A DNA stretch of 46,566 bases. It comes from Planctomycetota bacterium (GTDB taxonomy: Bacteria; Planctomycetota; Planctomycetia; Pirellulales; Pirellulaceae). The stretch is from positions 1 through 46,566 of the forward strand of contig JAQCHP010000023.1 of the NCBI GenBank assembly GCA_027619595.1, written 5' to 3'. The notes beneath the pieces were generated by a model. That model saw nothing but the letters and a program-made list of their open reading frames with translations, was not told where the DNA came from and did not search any database. This document shows, piece by piece, positions 26,352 through 33,961 of this stretch. A program made the translations under genes and the position numbers. Every line of letters starts with the position of its first letter. Position 1 is the stretch's first letter.

Positions 26352-26446
26352 AACGGTAGACAGTGCATGCAACGGTAGACAGTGCATGCAACGGTAGACA
26401 GTGCATGCAACGGTGGACAGTGCATGCAACGGCATACGGTGCAGGC
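26352..26446. repeat. Second 19-bp tandem repeat array
   Basis: Three identical copies of AACGGTAGACAGTGCATGC (26352-26408), a fourth with one change (26409-26427) and a diverged fifth (26428-26446). Same period as the first array but an unrelated unit. Each unit contains the palindrome GCATGC at its end. Confidence 0.9.
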
Positions 26447-26475
26447 GCTGATAGGTGGGCCGAAGTAGGCCGAGG

Positions 26476-27111
26476 CTATCGTAGTTCCACCGGGCTACTG
26501 GCGGCTGCCATGAAGACCTTCCAGCTTTCATACTTGGGATGCTGGATATGTCGTGCGAGTAGTGGTCCTTGGTCAGGTTGCCGCGGTTGGTTTCTCAGCG
26601 TCATCGACGCTTCGCGGGGGGTGCGTCCTCCTTTGCGGGTATTGCAGGCCCGGCAGCAACACACAATGTTCTCCCAGCTCGTATCGCCTCCACGACTGCG
26701 CGGCAGAACGTGATCGAGGCTTAACTGCTGAGGCGGAAACCTGCGTCCGCAATATTGGCACTCATTGCCGTCCCGTGCGAAGAGGCTTCGGCGACTGAAG
26801 CGGAGCGATTGCCTTGGTAATCGGTCGAAACGCACCAATCGTACTACACGGGGAGCTTGCAGATCAAAGTTGACCGACCGGAGCCAGTCTTCGTCGGATC
26901 GCTTTTCCTCGCTTCGTAGCTCACTCATTTCCAGCCAGCCTTGGAAATCGTAATTCGCGTAAAGCCCGTCGCGAACCTCCAGGACTTCCGCGGCACTTCG
27001 GTAAAGCAGGGTCAACGCGCGGCGGATGTTAATGACGTGAATCGCAAGGTAATTGCGATTTAGCACCAGTACGCGTGCATCGAGCGCGGAGGGCGGTACG
27101 TCCTCGGTCAC
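26476..27111 (-). CDS. HNH endonuclease family protein
   Basis: 211 aa. The HNH fold covers about residues 108-170: zinc cysteines in CQYCGRRF, the catalytic SLDHVLPRSRGGDTSWENIV (first His of the HNH motif, then Asn), and CRACNTRKGG with the second Cys pair. The N-terminal part (LNRNYLAIHVINIRRALTLLY) is typical of a widespread bacterial HNH group of unclear role. No toxin, intein or mobile-element partner is adjacent. The C-terminus (PKYESWKVF) is also family-typical. Confidence 0.88.
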   Translation of the reverse strand: MTEDVPPSALDARVLVLNRNYLAIHVINIRRALTLLYRSAAEVLEVRDGLYANYDFQGWLEMSELRSEEKRSDEDWLRSVNFDLQAPRVVRLVRFDRLPRQSLRFSRRSLFARDGNECQYCGRRFPPQQLSLDHVLPRSRGGDTSWENIVCCCRACNTRKGGRTPREASMTLRNQPRQPDQGPLLARHIQHPKYESWKVFMAAASSPVELR

Positions 27112-27374
27112 ATCCAGACTCCCGTAACCTTGAAATAATCGGTCCCGGCTTGGTTCCCCATTCTAGGCGTTATAACAAGCCGGGGCTAGCTAATACGCAG
27201 ATCCACAAGATCCCGTAGGTTACATTCCACTCTGGACGCTATTTTCTCCCTGTCAATGACTTGCCCTAGGGTCCACTTTGCAGATACGATGAGGTGATGA
27301 CATCTCACCGTTGGGCGGCCCCGCTGCCCGGTGCCCTTTTGGGGAAATTCACTCTAGCCAGGGAATGAAACGCC

Positions 27375-27683
27375 ATGATTCACTATTCATGTGATCGTTG
27401 CAGTCGGCCGCTTGATCCACAAGACGATGTTCGATACTGCGTTCAAATAGAAACGCGGGCAGTGATGGATTCGGTAGGGCTGCATGACGATGGCAGTGAT
27501 CGTGATCATCTATTGGAAATTCATGAAATTCTAGAACGAGCCGACGACCTGGAAAATGAGCTCATTGGCGAAGAGATCTACCAGCGTCTTAAGTTTGATC
27601 TCTGCTCAGAATGTTTTCGCAAGTTTATGAGCAGCCCTGTTGGTTCGCGACCGACGAAACAAATGGACTTCAGTAGCAACTAG
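27375..27683 (+). CDS. Small zinc-ribbon-like hypothetical protein
   Basis: 102 aa. Two CxxC pairs (YSCDRCSR near the N-terminus and DLCSECFRKF near residue 86) flank an acidic helix (HLLEIHEILERADDLENEL), suggesting a single zinc ribbon. ATG 27375 is preceded by AGGGAATG. A possible promoter with -10 TACGAT lies near 27285. It lies 91 bp upstream of leuB on the same strand; a functional link is not evident. Confidence 0.72.
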   Translation: MIHYSCDRCSRPLDPQDDVRYCVQIETRAVMDSVGLHDDGSDRDHLLEIHEILERADDLENELIGEEIYQRLKFDLCSECFRKFMSSPVGSRPTKQMDFSSN

Positions 27684-27774
27684 CATCCCTTCCGTCGCGG
27701 CTCTTTCCCACGTACAATCCCCGGTCTGGTGGGTTTGTGGATTGCTTCGTGTTTTCGCGTGGGAGGGGACGGGC

Positions 27775-28857
27775 GTGAGTCAACAGAAGATGCAGATTGC
27801 GGTCATTGGTGGCGACGGTACGGGACCTGAAGTAACTCGCGAGGCCTTAAAGGTCTTGAATGCCATTTCCCAACGCGATGGCTTCACCTACGAGACGACC
27901 GATTTTGATTTTGGTGGCGAGCGTTACTTGCGCACCAAGGAAACTCTCCCTGTCGGCGCAGTCGATCAATTGCGTAAGTTCGATGCGATATTCTTGGGGG
28001 CCGTAGGGCACCCTGACGTGGCGCCGGGAATTTTAGAGAAGGGACTGCTACTCGAATTGCGGTTCCAACTGGATCAATACATTAATCTGCGTCCTGTCAA
28101 GTTGTATCCGGGCGTTGAGACCCCTTTAGCGAATAAGAAGCCGCAGGACATCGATTTCGTTGTAGTGCGCGAGAATACCGAAGATCTCTACTGCGGCGTG
28201 GGAGGGTTTCTCAAGAAGCATACTGCCGACGAGGTTGCCACGCAGTCGGCAGTGTACACTCGCAAAGGTTGTGAACGATGTATTCGATGGGCTTTCGATT
28301 TCACACGACGTCGCAATAATCCCAAGGGGAAGATGCTCACCTTGGTGGCCAAAACGAATGTCCTTACCTTCGGCCACGATCTGTGGTGGCGAACCTTTCA
28401 GGAAGTTGCCAAAGAATTCCCTGATGTGAAGGCCGATTACAATCACGTTGACGCTTGCTGTATGTGGATGGTGAAAAATCCAGAATACTACGACGTCATC
28501 GTGACCACGAACATGTTCGGCGACATCATTACCGATCTAGGTGCCATGATTCAGGGCGGGATGGGGGTCGCGGCCGGTGGTAATATTAATCCAGATCCCG
28601 GTGGTACCAGCATGTTTGAGCCGATGGGTGGCAGTGCTCCGAAATATACCGGCCAAAATGTTATCAACCCGATTGCGGCCATTGGTGCCATGGGGATGCT
28701 GCTGCAGCACACCGGGCACGCAGCGTCCGGCGACCGTGTCTTACGGGCTGTGGAACATGTCACCGGTACGAAAATGAAGGGACAGGCAGCCGGCAAGATG
28801 GGGTACAGCACGACTCAGGTCGGCGATCTCGTTGTGGCTGCTTTGAGCGAGGTCTAA
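27775..28857 (+). CDS. leuB: 3-isopropylmalate dehydrogenase
   Basis: 360 aa from GTG 27775, chosen because GGGAGGGG lies 5-12 bp upstream; the alternative ATG 27787 is less well placed. Beta-decarboxylating dehydrogenase family. VIGGDGTGPEVTREAL forms the N-terminal motif, RENTEDLYCGVGG the substrate loop, and NMFGDIITDLGAMIQGGMGVAAGGNI the conserved metal-binding segment. MFEPMGGSAPKYTGQN lies near the NAD site, where LeuB proteins usually have a variant of FEPVHGSAP. Isocitrate or tartrate dehydrogenase is less likely but not excluded. It acts with LeuA in leucine synthesis, but leuCD are not in the window. Confidence 0.85.
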   Translation: MSQQKMQIAVIGGDGTGPEVTREALKVLNAISQRDGFTYETTDFDFGGERYLRTKETLPVGAVDQLRKFDAIFLGAVGHPDVAPGILEKGLLLELRFQLDQYINLRPVKLYPGVETPLANKKPQDIDFVVVRENTEDLYCGVGGFLKKHTADEVATQSAVYTRKGCERCIRWAFDFTRRRNNPKGKMLTLVAKTNVLTFGHDLWWRTFQEVAKEFPDVKADYNHVDACCMWMVKNPEYYDVIVTTNMFGDIITDLGAMIQGGMGVAAGGNINPDPGGTSMFEPMGGSAPKYTGQNVINPIAAIGAMGMLLQHTGHAASGDRVLRAVEHVTGTKMKGQAAGKMGYSTTQVGDLVVAALSEV

Positions 28858-28868
28858 GCGGCACCGTT

Positions 28869-29105
28869 GGAATTTCTCTCACGGAGGCACAAAGGCACAG
28901 AGATTCAAGAAAATTGGATCGGTGCCGCTATGATGGACGGCGCCGTTCCTCCGATGCAGAATTTGGGTTCCATTCTTTCCCCGTGTCTCTGTGTCTCCGT
29001 GCCTTGGTGAGAAATTGTCGCCATCGCTTGGTTCAAACCGGCGGAATTTCTCTCACGGAGCCACGAAGGCACCGAGAAGGAAGAAAATCGGCTCGGTGCT
29101 GCTTA
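28869..29105. repeat. Repeat element: inverted arms plus a direct half copy
   Basis: Arm 1 at 28871-28902 (beginning AATTTCTCTCACGGAGGCAC) is an imperfect inverted repeat of arm 2 at 28985-29016. About 64 bp from 28869 is repeated directly at 29042-29105 with several changes. The core resembles CTCACGGAGGCACAAAGGCA. A diverged copy lies at 37660-37794. No transposase gene is present. Confidence 0.8.
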
Positions 29106-29129
29106 GACGGCCTGCGAAAATCCCTTCCG

Positions 29130-30278
29130 TTACGTTCCCGCTTGGTGCGCTGCCGGAGGTTCGCCGTCCGTTGGGCCTACGATCGGCAATCGTGTCGAAG
29201 GCCGTTGCGACAAGCCGTAAAATGCCTGTGCGGTGGCCAAGTGGTCATGGACTGCCTTTTGTACGGGTGGTGGCAGTTGAGCGAAATAGTCCTCGTCGAC
29301 GACCAACCCGGGTTGCGTGGTAATCTGCTGCAGCCAGTTCTTGGGTAGGCCCTGGTGTTCTTCGCCGCGAATCTGGTTCCAGACGGTCTTCCATTGATTG
29401 TTGCCTTGGGGACCTTTCTTCGCGTACTTCCAAGCAACTTTGCGAACGGATTCTTCGGATGCAAGAAATTCACGTGCTGCGAGTTTTGCCTGTGAGTCGC
29501 CCGCTGCATGGAGGACGACGCTGAAGACGGCACGGTTGCTGGGCAGCGGTCGTCGGTCGGTATCGGGACGGGTGTGCGCCCATGCATAACAATAGACGTA
29601 GAGCCTTTCACCGCGCCAAGAACCGGGGGTCCGCAAGATGATTTGTAGATCACGTGCCCCCTCCAAAGTCCCCTGCGGAGTCGGACGTGATTTGAAGTAA
29701 ACGCCCCGTCCTCCACGTGTTGTTCCGCTCGCCGTGACTAGATCATGGGGCGGCAACATTTCGTAACGCCGATTAGCCGTGTGACGATCGTCCTGCTGCG
29801 CTCCGGCGTCGATCTGTGCGAGTCCCTTCCAGTCCGCGTGAAATGACGCCTTTGCGCCGACATTCTTTTCTTGTAGATCCTCGATCTGCATGTTGCCCAC
29901 AACGGAAGTCGCCACCGAAGTCTTCGGCGAGAAATCGGCAATCGATGTGGAATCACTGGCGCTTTCGATTCGCACGAGGTACTGTTCCGGCTCCTTTTCC
30001 GCGCCGTGCGAAACGAGTGACGAGACCTGCAGGTGAGCCTCCCACAATCGTTCGTCGGGATTCAGAGTTCCGAACTCGGATGTCGTGACGTCGCGACACG
30101 CTACAATCGGTACGACGTCGAAATAGACTTGCTGTCCCATTGCCGTCATGGCAGGTATAAGCACGAGCCACGTCATGTGGCTGGCCATCAAACCTGACGA
30201 TCGTGTTATCGCGAAAGGGGCACGCCCCATCTCGCCACGATCGCGCCATCTACGGAATAATTTCATTTGGTCATCCAT
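29130..30278 (-). CDS. Secreted hypothetical protein
   Basis: 382 aa from ATG 30278, chosen because AAGGAAGG lies just upstream; a longer in-frame start has no ribosome site. A long basic N-terminus precedes a hydrophobic segment (MTWLVLIPAMTAMGQQ) that looks like a signal peptide ending before VYFDVVPIVACRDV. The body has strand-rich patterns (ERLYVYCYAWAHTRPD). The C-terminal third is helical and polar (KNWLQQITTQPGLVVDEDYFAQLPPPVQKA). No family recognised. The 3' end abuts the repeat region. Confidence 0.65.
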   Translation of the reverse strand: MDDQMKLFRRWRDRGEMGRAPFAITRSSGLMASHMTWLVLIPAMTAMGQQVYFDVVPIVACRDVTTSEFGTLNPDERLWEAHLQVSSLVSHGAEKEPEQYLVRIESASDSTSIADFSPKTSVATSVVGNMQIEDLQEKNVGAKASFHADWKGLAQIDAGAQQDDRHTANRRYEMLPPHDLVTASGTTRGGRGVYFKSRPTPQGTLEGARDLQIILRTPGSWRGERLYVYCYAWAHTRPDTDRRPLPSNRAVFSVVLHAAGDSQAKLAAREFLASEESVRKVAWKYAKKGPQGNNQWKTVWNQIRGEEHQGLPKNWLQQITTQPGLVVDEDYFAQLPPPVQKAVHDHLATAQAFYGLSQRPSTRLPIVGPTDGEPPAAHQAGT

Positions 30279-30847
30279 TCCTTCCTTGTGACAAACAGTG
30301 ATCCGACACAGAATCGTTCGGCGATTCCGCGTTGCGGTCAAGGGACAGAAAAGGAAAATGTTCCGAGCGAGATAGCAATGAAGCTAGCAGACAGGAATGA
30401 CTCGGATTTGCCATCAGGTTCGGAAGTAGCAAATCTGTTGCGTAACGCCGGCTGCGCATCGTTTTGTCGTATTCGCTGTTAAGATATGCGGCCGGTAGCG
30501 ATTCTGATGTAGAACGAGTCTATTGAAACGGACTGGTCACGCAGGCTGTGACCACCCTATGAGGTGTCCGTATCTAGATGTTGCAAACTCAATCTTGCGG
30601 CGCGGGAACCGGCGTAATGCCACGTTTTCCCGCGGTCGCCAGTCATTGCGACCGACTTGACACGCCAGTATGACGAGTGTATTTTCGCGGCGGTCCTGGC
30701 CGCGACAGATTCTTCCAACTTGATTGCCCTGGGCACAGTCGGTCGCGGTGATATCAAGGGGATCGTGCTTGGCGTCCCTAACTGCGGTTACTTCACCTTT
30801 TGACGACGGACTGCCGTCACGGCACTAACAGAGAATAATTAAGACCG
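30279..30847. other. Gene-free stretch with two hairpin-type inverted repeats
   Basis: 569 bp without a convincing gene between the divergent secreted protein and the ion channel. It holds two perfect inverted repeats (30534-30554 and 30686-30704) and presumably both promoters. Confidence 0.5.
30534..30554. promoter_or_regulatory. Perfect 7-bp inverted repeat, possible operator
   Basis: TGGTCAC-N7-GTGACCA. The size and spacing fit a dimeric regulator site or a small hairpin. It is about 290 bp upstream of the channel gene. Confidence 0.35.
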
Positions 30848-31330
30848 ATGTATTCACCCTATGGAATTGTGCTCATTTCAGGGATCGCTGCTGGACTCGT
30901 CGTGATCAATGTAGTTCTTCATTACGAAGTGCTCAATTTGCTTTCGACGCTCCTGATGCGGCTCGCCTGGGTCGGCCGGCCAAGGATCGCCTTACTGATC
31001 TGTGCCCTGCTGCTGGTACACATTGCCGAAATTTGGATTTTTGCAGGTGGCATCATGTTGGCAGAATGGCACGGAGGGATCGGCGATTTGCAAGGCGAAC
31101 ATAGTAATGGAATGCTGGACTATGTGTATTATTCATCGATGACTTATACGGCGGTCGGGTATGGCGATCTGTTTCCATCGGGCCCTTTACGGTTCATTGC
31201 CGCGATGGAGGCCCTGCTGGGTCTCATGCTCATTTCTTGGTCTGCCTCTTTTACCTATCTGGAAATGCAACGTTTTTGGCCAGATCTGCAGCTGAAGCCA
31301 GAGAAGCACCTTAGTGACAGCGTGCCATGA
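30848..31330 (+). CDS. Two-TM potassium-type ion channel
   Basis: 160 aa. Hydrophobic helices at about 6-30 and 47-72 precede a re-entrant pore with the selectivity filter TAVGYGD (Ion_trans_2 family) and a last helix (LRFIAAMEALLGLMLISWSASF). The GYGD filter strongly suggests K+ selectivity. No RCK/TrkA regulatory domain follows, so gating is unknown. ATG 30848 begins MYSPYGIVL. The short C-terminus is charged. Confidence 0.88.
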   Translation: MYSPYGIVLISGIAAGLVVINVVLHYEVLNLLSTLLMRLAWVGRPRIALLICALLLVHIAEIWIFAGGIMLAEWHGGIGDLQGEHSNGMLDYVYYSSMTYTAVGYGDLFPSGPLRFIAAMEALLGLMLISWSASFTYLEMQRFWPDLQLKPEKHLSDSVP

Positions 31331-31424
31331 TTCTCAATGTTAAATTCGCGATCGGACGACCGCGCCCAATGGTCGTTCCCCCTTTGCGAGAGAGTACAAC
31401 GTTTGGACGTCCGCAATTAGACAT

Positions 31425-32180
31425 TTATCCGGGCAATGCGGCAAAGGACGTCATCGCCGCATGTGAGTTGTCGTCGTACGCCGGGTTTCCCGGGCGAATC
31501 GACAAGGCGGTTTGCAGGCCCATGGATCGGGCGGCGTCCAGTTCCTCTGGGATATCGCTCACAAACAAGATCTCGTGACACGGCAACGCGAACGCGTCGG
31601 CAATACGCCGGTAACTCGCCGGTTCTTTCTTACCGCCGATGGTTGTGTCGTAGTGGCCCTTGAAATAAGGCAATAGATCACCGGCGATCGTGTGGCCAAA
31701 AAATAGGTGTTGCGCTAGGACGCTGCCCGACGAATAGACACGCACGTCGAGGCCATTCCGTTGCCATCTTTGCAAAGCGGGGAGTACGTCATCGTACACG
31801 TGCGCAATCAGTTCGCCTTGTTCAAATCCTGCTTGCCAGATGAGACCTTGGAGCTGTTTCAGCCCGGTTGCTTTGACGTCGGCGTCCATGAGCTGAAGGA
31901 CATGCTGAACAACACACGCCACGCGTTCGTCGGTCTCGGCGTTTTCTGGCCAGAGTCGGTTCGTTGTTATGGAATCGACTTGGTGTTCAGCTTCCCTACG
32001 GACAGCGTCGGCCGATAACTGGGAAACGGCTGCACGAACTGGCGCATCCTGCCAGCCGTTGACAAGGAAATTCCGCAAGGCGTGCCGCACATAGGGGAAC
32101 ATCTGATCGTAGACGAACGAAATCGACGACGTCGTCCCTTCAATGTCCAAGAGCAGACCCCGAATTGGCTGCCAACTCAA
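31425..32180 (-). CDS. mtnC: Enolase-phosphatase E1 (MtnC)
   Basis: HAD-family enzyme that enolises and dephosphorylates 2,3-diketo-5-methylthiopentyl-1-phosphate in methionine salvage. RGLLLDIEGTTSSISFVYDQMFPY carries the nucleophile region in the DxE form typical of this family. SSGSVLAQHLFFGHT, GGKKEPASYRRIA (Lys) and LFVSDIPEELDAARSMGL are later HAD motifs. Length is 251 aa from TTG 32180, which overlaps the mtnD stop (TTGA), suggesting coupling. The only other in-frame start upstream is TTG 32237, so the start is uncertain. Confidence 0.9.
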   Translation of the reverse strand: MSWQPIRGLLLDIEGTTSSISFVYDQMFPYVRHALRNFLVNGWQDAPVRAAVSQLSADAVRREAEHQVDSITTNRLWPENAETDERVACVVQHVLQLMDADVKATGLKQLQGLIWQAGFEQGELIAHVYDDVLPALQRWQRNGLDVRVYSSGSVLAQHLFFGHTIAGDLLPYFKGHYDTTIGGKKEPASYRRIADAFALPCHEILFVSDIPEELDAARSMGLQTALSIRPGNPAYDDNSHAAMTSFAALPG

Positions 32181-32758
32181 TGTTTCACCGCCGTCGGAAT
32201 GCGTTCCGAAGGTGCCGTGTAACGGGGTCCCCAACAAAGTGGTTGGTAACCCTCATGAACACCGTCGTCGACGTAGTGCGGCGCCCATCCGGCCTGGTCC
32301 AGGAACAACCGAATGCAGCGGATTCGACGGTCATTACATAGATCGAACCAATGGCGTGTGCCGGCCGGTACATTGATCATGTCACCCGCTTCTACTTGAA
32401 CGGCAAAGACCGGACCGTTTTCGGGGTGAATGTGAAATACGCCACCCCCCTCGACAGTGAATCGAATCTCGTCTTCCGAGTGGGTGTGTTCCTTGCTAAA
32501 TCGGGCCAGCATCGCATCCAACCCCGGTGTGTCAGGATTCACGTTGATGACGTCGGCCGTCGCGTAGCCGCCGCGTTCCTTTAACGTGTCAATCTCAGGT
32601 TTATAGGCGCTTAAGATCTGTTCATTGCTCGACTCCGGCGTGATGCGTCCCGTTACATCCCAGCGCTCGAACCAAATGCCAAATGGCTGCAGGAAGGAAC
32701 GAATTTCGTCGTCGCTCTGTAGCCGACGGTCTTCGGCGGGAATCGTGATAACTGCCAT
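32177..32758 (-). CDS. mtnD: Acireductone dioxygenase (MtnD)
   Basis: Cupin enzyme converting the acireductone made by MtnC to the keto-acid precursor of methionine (Fe form) or an off-pathway product (Ni form). The 193-aa protein has all metal ligands: His91, His93 and Glu97 in HTHSEDE, and His136 in GTRHWFD. ATG 32758 is followed by MAVITIPAEDRRL. It lies between mtnB and mtnC on the same strand and overlaps mtnC. Confidence 0.95.
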   Translation of the reverse strand: MAVITIPAEDRRLQSDDEIRSFLQPFGIWFERWDVTGRITPESSNEQILSAYKPEIDTLKERGGYATADVINVNPDTPGLDAMLARFSKEHTHSEDEIRFTVEGGGVFHIHPENGPVFAVQVEAGDMINVPAGTRHWFDLCNDRRIRCIRLFLDQAGWAPHYVDDGVHEGYQPLCWGPRYTAPSERIPTAVKH

Positions 32759-33000
32759 GGTAGGTTCCTTTGCAATAAAATGTTGTGCGAAAAAAAATGA
32801 TTCGAGTCAATTCATTCGAGCAAACGTTGTCATTCATCCTGCAGCGAAAATTGTGTCGAAACGTTAGTTGCGTCGGTTCGCAAGCACATCGTCCACTCCT
32901 GATTCATGACCCCTCAGCCCCGCCCCTCTCCCCGGAAGACGGAGGCGAGGGTGCGCAATCAAACGTGATGGCAAGTGACGACAGTTTTCATGACTTTTTA

Positions 33001-33720
33001 TCAGACCAGCATCAGGCTGCGTCGTCTCCCCTCACATTCCAACAAGAATTCAATAATCTCAACGTGCCGCCGCGCTTCCGCCAAATCACGCCCCCAGGTG
33101 TACAACCCGTGTCGGCGGAGCAAAAAGGCATGCTGTAGTGGACGCTCTGCATCGGCTAACCGCTGGTCCACTTGTTGCGCTAACGCCGCGATATCCTGTG
33201 TATTCTCAAAAATCTCCAAATTCACTTCGGTGTCGTGGGTTGTGATTCCGGCCAGTCCTTTAAGCATCTCGTAGCCGGCGATACGGATCGCTCGCTGAGC
33301 GAATTCTACGTCGGAGAGGAGCGTGCACCAGACGGAATGCGTATGCAAGACGGCACCTACGTCCGGCCGATGTGCCAGCACGACATGCAGCATCGTCTCG
33401 GCGGACGACTTGGGTTGTACGTCATTGATGGGTTTCCCGTCGGCGCGAATGCGGGCAAAGTCGCCAACTTGCAATTGGTCCTTGTGCAGGCCGCTTGCCG
33501 TCACCAAGAGTTCGAGCGGTTCACGTTGCAATACGACGCTGTAGTTGCTGCTTGTACCGAGAGACCAGCCACGTGCATGGAATTCGCGTCCAATCTGTAT
33601 CAGTCCAGCGACCACATCTTCGTCGTCCATGCGGTTCCAGTTGAGTGGACTGGGCTGGACCGCGTTTGTGCGGTCCGAGCGAGTCGTACGTGACACCGGG
33701 AGTGTTAAGTCCGCAGCCAT
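33001..33720 (-). CDS. mtnB: Methylthioribulose-1-phosphate dehydratase (MtnB)
   Basis: Zinc enzyme of the class II aldolase/adducin fold, dehydrating MTRu-1-P. The 239 aa from ATG 33720 include GREFHARGWSLGTSSNYSV, the catalytic Glu in SSAETMLH, the zinc His pair in AVLHTHSVW, and HAFLLRRHGLYTWG with the third His. Family proteins are about 200-210 aa, so a later start at ATG 33630 (MDDEDVVAG) is possible. It is separated from mtnD by 242 bp, so mtnD may have its own promoter. mtnA, mtnK and mtnP are not in the window. Confidence 0.9.
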   Translation of the reverse strand: MAADLTLPVSRTTRSDRTNAVQPSPLNWNRMDDEDVVAGLIQIGREFHARGWSLGTSSNYSVVLQREPLELLVTASGLHKDQLQVGDFARIRADGKPINDVQPKSSAETMLHVVLAHRPDVGAVLHTHSVWCTLLSDVEFAQRAIRIAGYEMLKGLAGITTHDTEVNLEIFENTQDIAALAQQVDQRLADAERPLQHAFLLRRHGLYTWGRDLAEARRHVEIIEFLLECEGRRRSLMLV

Positions 33721-33961
33721 GCCAATTTGTTCCAGGGCGAGTTTTGTGCGGGAGCGTAATCGGAGTCTTCCACGAATATACGGGGTTAGCCAAACCCTCG
33801 ACAAGGTGACCAGCGTGGCAAAGACGGAACGCCGGTGCGGAAATCGCGGGAATCCTGCGAGTTATCCTCGTTCTTTTGGATTTCGGGACCGCGACATCGG
33901 GCCTGGGAATCGGTCGATGTCGGCTCGGAGTGAACTGATTTGTGCTGGGTTTCACGGTGCA

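Noticed and set aside
26264-26446. CRISPR array
   Set aside because: Repeats are 19 bp and directly abutting, with no spacers of constant length, and no cas genes are nearby.
27775-28857. Isocitrate or tartrate dehydrogenase instead of LeuB
   Set aside because: Length and the metal-binding segment fit LeuB best, though the family is close and this is not fully excluded.
30557-30757. Small minus-strand gene upstream of the channel
   Set aside because: No ribosome site, no family resemblance and a composition unlike neighbouring proteins.
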